A stretch of DNA of 64,000 nucleotides. It comes from Tridacna crocea (lineage: Eukaryota > Mollusca > Bivalvia > Cardiida > Cardiidae). Shown in pieces: positions 60,151 through 64,000 of the stretch (positions within the stretch are counted from its first letter, which is position 1; each line of letters starts with the position of its first letter). Location: contig OX031060.1 in NCBI GenBank assembly GCA_943736015.1, forward strand, positions 26,799,231-26,863,230, in the 5' to 3' direction. The translations under genes and the position numbers were made by a program. The notes beneath the pieces were generated by a model. It made no database searches, was not told the DNA's origin, and was given only the letters and a program-made list of their open reading frames with translations.

Positions 60151-60469
60151 ATCATTTGATTAATTAGTACTTAGTTTTTCCTACTATTTGTGTGTTTTTT
60201 GTTGAATGACCACCCCTAAAATTGTACATTGCTGAAATTGTGTTAAATTCCTCCTAAGAACGAATATAATGGTTATGATTGTATCTAACCATTATTGGTT
60301 ACTTCTTTCTAAGTTTAGCTTTTAAAACGAAGATTGTTTAGAACCCTTTTGTTTATTTCTCACCGAGTTCTAGATAAATTTACTTTGTGGGAAAAATCTG
60401 GAGAGAGACCAGTTTTTCGCTGTGTTGTTCATAAATCGCAATGCAAAACCATTATTCTCTATTACCATC

Positions 60470-60515
60470 GTTCACCAAACAGTATAGTTTTAGACTTGTT
60501 TAAATTGAAAGCATG
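60470..60515 (-). repeat. palindrome element, left-end fragment (-)
   Basis: TTCACCAAACAGTATAGTTT and TTAAATTGAAAGCATGCC. Confidence 0.5.
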
Positions 60516-60586
60516 CCTTGCAAGCTTACGTCCTCTTGAATCATACTTTCCTAGGACAGCAGCATTTTAGTAACTTGGTCCTGTTT

Positions 60587-60818
60587 TCAACACTTTCCCA
60601 AATAAACACGGGTTATCACGTGTACTGTCAAATTCTTTTGGAAAAAACATGTTGGATAAGGAGAAATTGCTCGTTAAAAGCAATTTCTCCTTTATCAAAT
60701 ACTTTTTTTCCCCCACTACTAGCGAATTTTCCACCATCTTTGCAGCTTTTTAAATTGTCGTCTGCCAACTCTTTGAATTTGGAAGAGTCTGATTTTTGTC
60801 GTTTGGAAAAGAATTAAG
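60587..60818 (+). mobile_element. palindrome element, diverged copy (+), subfamily C
   Basis: Core GAGAAATTGCTCGTTAAAAG; arms TTGGATAAGG against CCTTTATCAAA keep pairing through a shared change (GATAAGG/CCTTATC). End TTTGGAAAAGAATTAA. Confidence 0.75.
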
Positions 60819-60964
60819 AGAGCGCTATGCGAGGGTATTAGATACTGTAACAGAAGACAAGTTTTGATATATAGATTCACAGTCACATCAATTTCATGAT
60901 GTATTAAAAATCTACTGATGAAAACTGACATTTACTTACTTGCCCTGGCTTTCTTGAAGCATTA

Positions 60965-61273
60965 AATATTTTTTTTTGCGGCGACTTTGATGCCCCAAAT
61001 TAGTGCTGCGTAACTTAAAATTGATCCTACGAACGAATCAAATAGTTAGCATAATATTCTTGGTTTCAACTTATATTTGCTGCAATTTGTCAATAATACA
61101 TTTAGCGCCTTCAGCGCTTTACCAGTAATTTGTTCTTGATTGTTGCAAAAATTGCCTGTATATGAAAAAATGCTCCCTAAATAATTGAAATGATCTACGT
61201 TATAGAATAAATCATGTATTTTAACACAGGTACATGAAATGTAGTTTTCATATTTTGCCGACAGCCGTATCAT
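60965..61273 (-). pseudogene. reverse transcriptase C-terminal fragment of a non-LTR element
   Basis: On the minus strand FNYLGSIFSYTGNFCN, ITGKALKALNVLL and LKPRILC are typical of the region after the RT palm in CR1/RTE/Jockey-type elements. An in-frame stop follows, then LFDSFVGSILSYAALIWG-like sequence continues. The rest of the element is absent, so this is a dead fragment, of a different group from the LINE at 36.4-40.8 kb. Confidence 0.7.
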
Positions 61274-61279
61274 TCAGGC

Positions 61280-62210
61280 TACGATACCATCGACAGCCGT
61301 ATCACTGGTAATCGACATCCGTATCCCGATATTTTTCAAAGGTCCATAAAATACCACAGAGCGCATGAATTATGCCAAACACACTTTGTTGTAGAAGCGT
61401 AAATGATAGACGAAATATATAAGGCGTTTTGTTGCTTTTGTACCTTTTATAATGCATTAGATTAATGATATTCTATGAAAATTGATTTTTGTGGTATTTG
61501 TCGAAGACAATACCACTATGAGTTCAAAATTGAATTTCGATAACCATGTATCTTATTTTGTGCAAAGCGGAAGGAAATAAACCCAGTTAAACTCTTTTTT
61601 TCTCAGGCAAATGAGTTTTTTGGTTGCACTCAGATATGTAACTTGAAATGTCATATGAAAATACATCGGGCGAGGCCATCGATCGTCGAGATACGTATTT
61701 TTCATGGAAAATAGCCTCTATCGCTCATAGCCTTTTATTGGCGCAATGATACAAATTTGCCTACTTTTTCGTTCCAAACCGATTCGTTCCATGGCTTGTT
61801 CGTCCTATAATTGCCCGCTTCTCCATGTGATTGCTCATGAATATTTATAGATCGAAGTAATTGATGTTAATGTTGGTAATTAAACGTAAAAGGTTAAGGG
61901 TATTTCAAAATTATAGTTTTAAGGTACGTGAGCACTCTCCCTTCAACCGAAAAGGTATTCATTTGCTTAGTGGGTTGACTTTTAAGTTAATATTTGAACA
62001 ATATTTCTCTTTTTCTTTCAAACTATTAATTCCACACAATGGGTTTGCTTGACTTCAGCGTTCTCAACGCTTTGATTGTCGAAAGAATCGGTATTTTATA
62101 GTGTTTTTCAGCGTCACAACTCTCTATAAGGGAACAGACAAATAACACGTTGTCTGTTTAAAAGATTGACAGCGTTTGTAAATGTTGATACTTACGTTTT
62201 CGCTTCTCCA
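61280..62210. other. intergenic stretch with CGACAGCCGTATC motifs
   Basis: At 61258-61320 GACAGCCGTATC recurs three times with small changes. Otherwise nothing is recognised. Confidence 0.4.
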
Positions 62211-62214
62211 AGGG

Positions 62215-62345
62215 CGTCAAAGTCACCTTGTCCCGCTGTCGACAGCCATACTGTTCGGTCGACAACCATATTCCTCGGTCGACAGCAGCTTTACGCAGTA
62301 CCGGCTCCGTCGACAGCACAGGTAGCGATTTTAGTATCACCCCCG
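62215..62345 (-). repeat. GTCGAC-rich inverted repeat, right member
   Basis: Reverse-complement counterpart of 55795-55930 (CACCTTGTCCCGCTGTCGAC, GTCGACAGCACAGGTAGCGA), 6.3 kb away. Confidence 0.65.
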
Positions 62346-62443
62346 TGTTATATATATCGATACACATTCAGCGATGTAGCTAACAAGTAGATTTAAGACG
62401 CAGATATCTTTCTGAAAGATGACCGGTAAGATTACAGACGTAT

Positions 62444-62662
62444 TTAACCCTTTACCACACGAAAAAAATTTTAGACTGGTCCAAATTGAAAGCATTTTCT
62501 CCGTTTCCCACAGAGTTTTCTACCCTTCCCAGAACAAATTTCTATTTTTTACTCACCTTTATTTTGTCGTCTGCAAAAGCATTTTCTCCCTTTCCCATTG
62601 TGTTTTCAAACGGCTTCTTTCTGAGGGGCGTCAAATGTAGGGATTGTGTGGTAATGGGTTAA
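62444..62662. mobile_element. palindrome element, internally rearranged
   Basis: TTAA at both ends. It begins like a minus copy (CCAAATTGAAAGCATTTTCT), switches to the right half of a plus copy (CCCAGAACAAATTTC...GTCGTCTGC), then returns to a minus second half. The switches occur at AGCATTTTCTCC and GCAAAAGCATTTTC. Confidence 0.8.
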
Positions 62663-62799
62663 TGGAAGAATGGCTGTCTAGATAGGGCGCGGAGAAACAA
62701 TGAAAAAATATGTTTGGAACTACCTGTCTGATCAAAAGTACTCATCTCGATGAATACTTCGAGACGAAGTAAGTAACAGGCATGAACATATAGTTAGAC

Positions 62800-62890
62800 A
62801 GGCAAAAACATTGTGGAAAAAGGAAAAAGTTCTCTTCACGAGCAAGTCTCTATTTGCCAGAATGGTTTTCGAAAGTTTTTTTGCAACAAG
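62800..62890 (-). repeat. palindrome element, core fragment
   Basis: AAAACATTGTGGAAAAAGG and TCTCTTCACGAGC then GAATGGTTTTCGAAAG, probably subfamily C. Confidence 0.45.
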
Positions 62891-62975
62891 ATGTGAAATG
62901 ATCCCTTGTTCTGTTTGAAGCGTTTATATGACATGCACAGCTGTTGTCGTGATCCAATGTTTATAAGATCTTATA

Positions 62976-63205
62976 CTTAACTCACTATCAGACGACAACA
63001 TTTAGATATGTCGAAGTTGAAAACATGTGCAGACGACAAACGAAATGTTACTCAAATGATGAAAACTGTCTTTTGAGAGGTAAAAATATTATGGGAAAAG
63101 GATAAAACTCTGGTTACAAGTATTTTCTTTTTATTCCTACCATGTTTAAAACAGTTATCTCCCTGAAAACTGTGAAAGCACATTATTGTTAAGTATAGGG
63201 TAAAA
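62976..63205 (-). mobile_element. palindrome element, diverged copy (-), subfamily B
   Basis: CTTAACTCACTATCAGACGA, ACTCAAATGATGAAAACTG, a weakened core and a decayed right end. Confidence 0.7.
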
Positions 63206-63324
63206 CATGAATAATCCCATTTTGTTTCCTATAAATCTGACCCGAAGATTTTACAATCATGTTACATGGGACCTTTTCACTCACGCAATTATAATGAACG
63301 GCTAAGGCTTCGAGAGATTAACTT

Positions 63325-63548
63325 TTAACTCATTACCAAACGACAAAATTCCGGCTAAGTATGTCGAAATCGAAAGCATTTGCAGACAACAAAATAATGT
63401 GACCTAAAATTTGTTTTGTGAAGGGTAGAAAACATTGTGGGAAAAGGAGAAAATGCTGTTTACAGCATTTTCTCCTTTTCCCACAATGTTTTCTAAGGGC
63501 TTCTTTCTCAGGGGTGTCAAAAGTAGGGATTGTGTGGTAATGGGTTAA
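63325..63548 (-). mobile_element. palindrome element, full copy (-), subfamily A
   Basis: TTAA at both ends. The centre is shortened on both sides of the axis (GCTGTTTACAGC), keeping symmetry. Confidence 0.92.
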
Positions 63549-64000
63549 CGAGATGGCAACATTTCATGCTTGTCCCAACTGGTGTGATGTGATAAAACAT
63601 GATGATATTTTTCCGTCAAAGGGACAGCAAAAATTGATGAGAAAAAGCTGGTTATCAGTCTTATTTTTCCTATAAATCCGCAGAATGCACTTGCAGAAAT
63701 ATACTTGAACCTGTTTCGATTCTTGCAAAAGTACAAAGCCGGAGAACAATATAATACTCTCTACAAAAGAGGACGACAGGGAATTCTCGATGCCTTTGAT
63801 TCTTTGATGTTCTCTTTTCTTTTCCAGTAATTCTATCTGAAGAATAGTTTCACAAAGTTTCAAGAAAAGTTTTACCCTCATAAAGGGTTTTAAAAAAAAG
63901 AATTTGAATACGACATACTATACGATATACTGTGACAATTAAAACCAAGCGTAAATCAGTCTGTTGTAAAAAAAAACATTAGCCGAAATCGGGACGAAAA
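63549..64000. other. right flank, nothing recognised
   Basis: AT-rich, with short frames of no recognised family. Confidence 0.45.

Overview
This is an AT-rich eukaryotic, intron-rich animal genomic window, most likely from a bivalve mollusc. The inference rests on one conserved metazoan gene with classical GT-AG introns, a non-LTR retrotransposon, and several repeat types that I associate with bivalve genomes: elements with inverted GAGC termini and ~150 bp internal tandem units, and 'CAAGGTCAAGGTCAC'-type tandem units. Species assignment is inference. There are no bacterial-style genes, operons, rRNA or tRNA genes that I can recognise.

951-23832 (+) is one complete gene: NT5DC1, a HAD-superfamily 5'-nucleotidase domain-containing protein. 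I placed 12 exons, all with AG/GT borders and compatible phases, giving 1395 coding bases including the stop (464 residues). HAD motifs I, II and IV are intact. A cluster of GAANNTTC dyads in a 22-bp repeat lies just upstream of the ATG.

The dominant structure is a small transposon family with a near-perfect internal palindrome of about 65 bp. Full-length copies are ~228 bp and end in TTAA. I count about 95 copies or fragments on both strands, densest from 1.4 to 31 kb (inside the NT5DC1 introns and just downstream). By hand tally they make up roughly a fifth to a quarter of the window. Nested copies show that TTAA is the duplicated target, many neighbouring copies share one TTAA, and one copy begins in the TTAA that contains the NT5DC1 stop codon. 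I describe subfamilies A (core GAAAATGCTGGT/ACCAGCATTTTC), B (A-like core, flank with a GCTCAAATGGTGCAATT motif), C (core GAAATTGCTCGT/ACGAGCAATTTC) and D (A-like core, end CCAGGGATTGTTTGG). '+' means the end carrying CTTTTGAC...CCTGAG comes first.

Other mobile DNA: a hAT-like element (21767-23192) inside a second TTAA element (21578-23562), itself inside a palindrome-element copy; a second, empty copy of that TTAA element at 34878-35443; two pearl/Helitron-like elements with internal tandem units (15.36-16.55 and 27.44-28.66 kb); a decayed L1/Tx1-like LINE on the minus strand (36.4-40.8 kb) within a large inverted repeat; a ~665 bp direct duplication (41.5 and 53.8 kb); a 300-bp-arm foldback (42.7-43.3 kb); two head-to-head copies of an element with CACCCGGGG ends (44.57-46.99 and 47.12-48.86 kb); and several small foldbacks to 63.5 kb. 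Apart from two low-confidence candidate exons (31.5 kb +, 42.4 kb -), I see no host gene after 23.8 kb.
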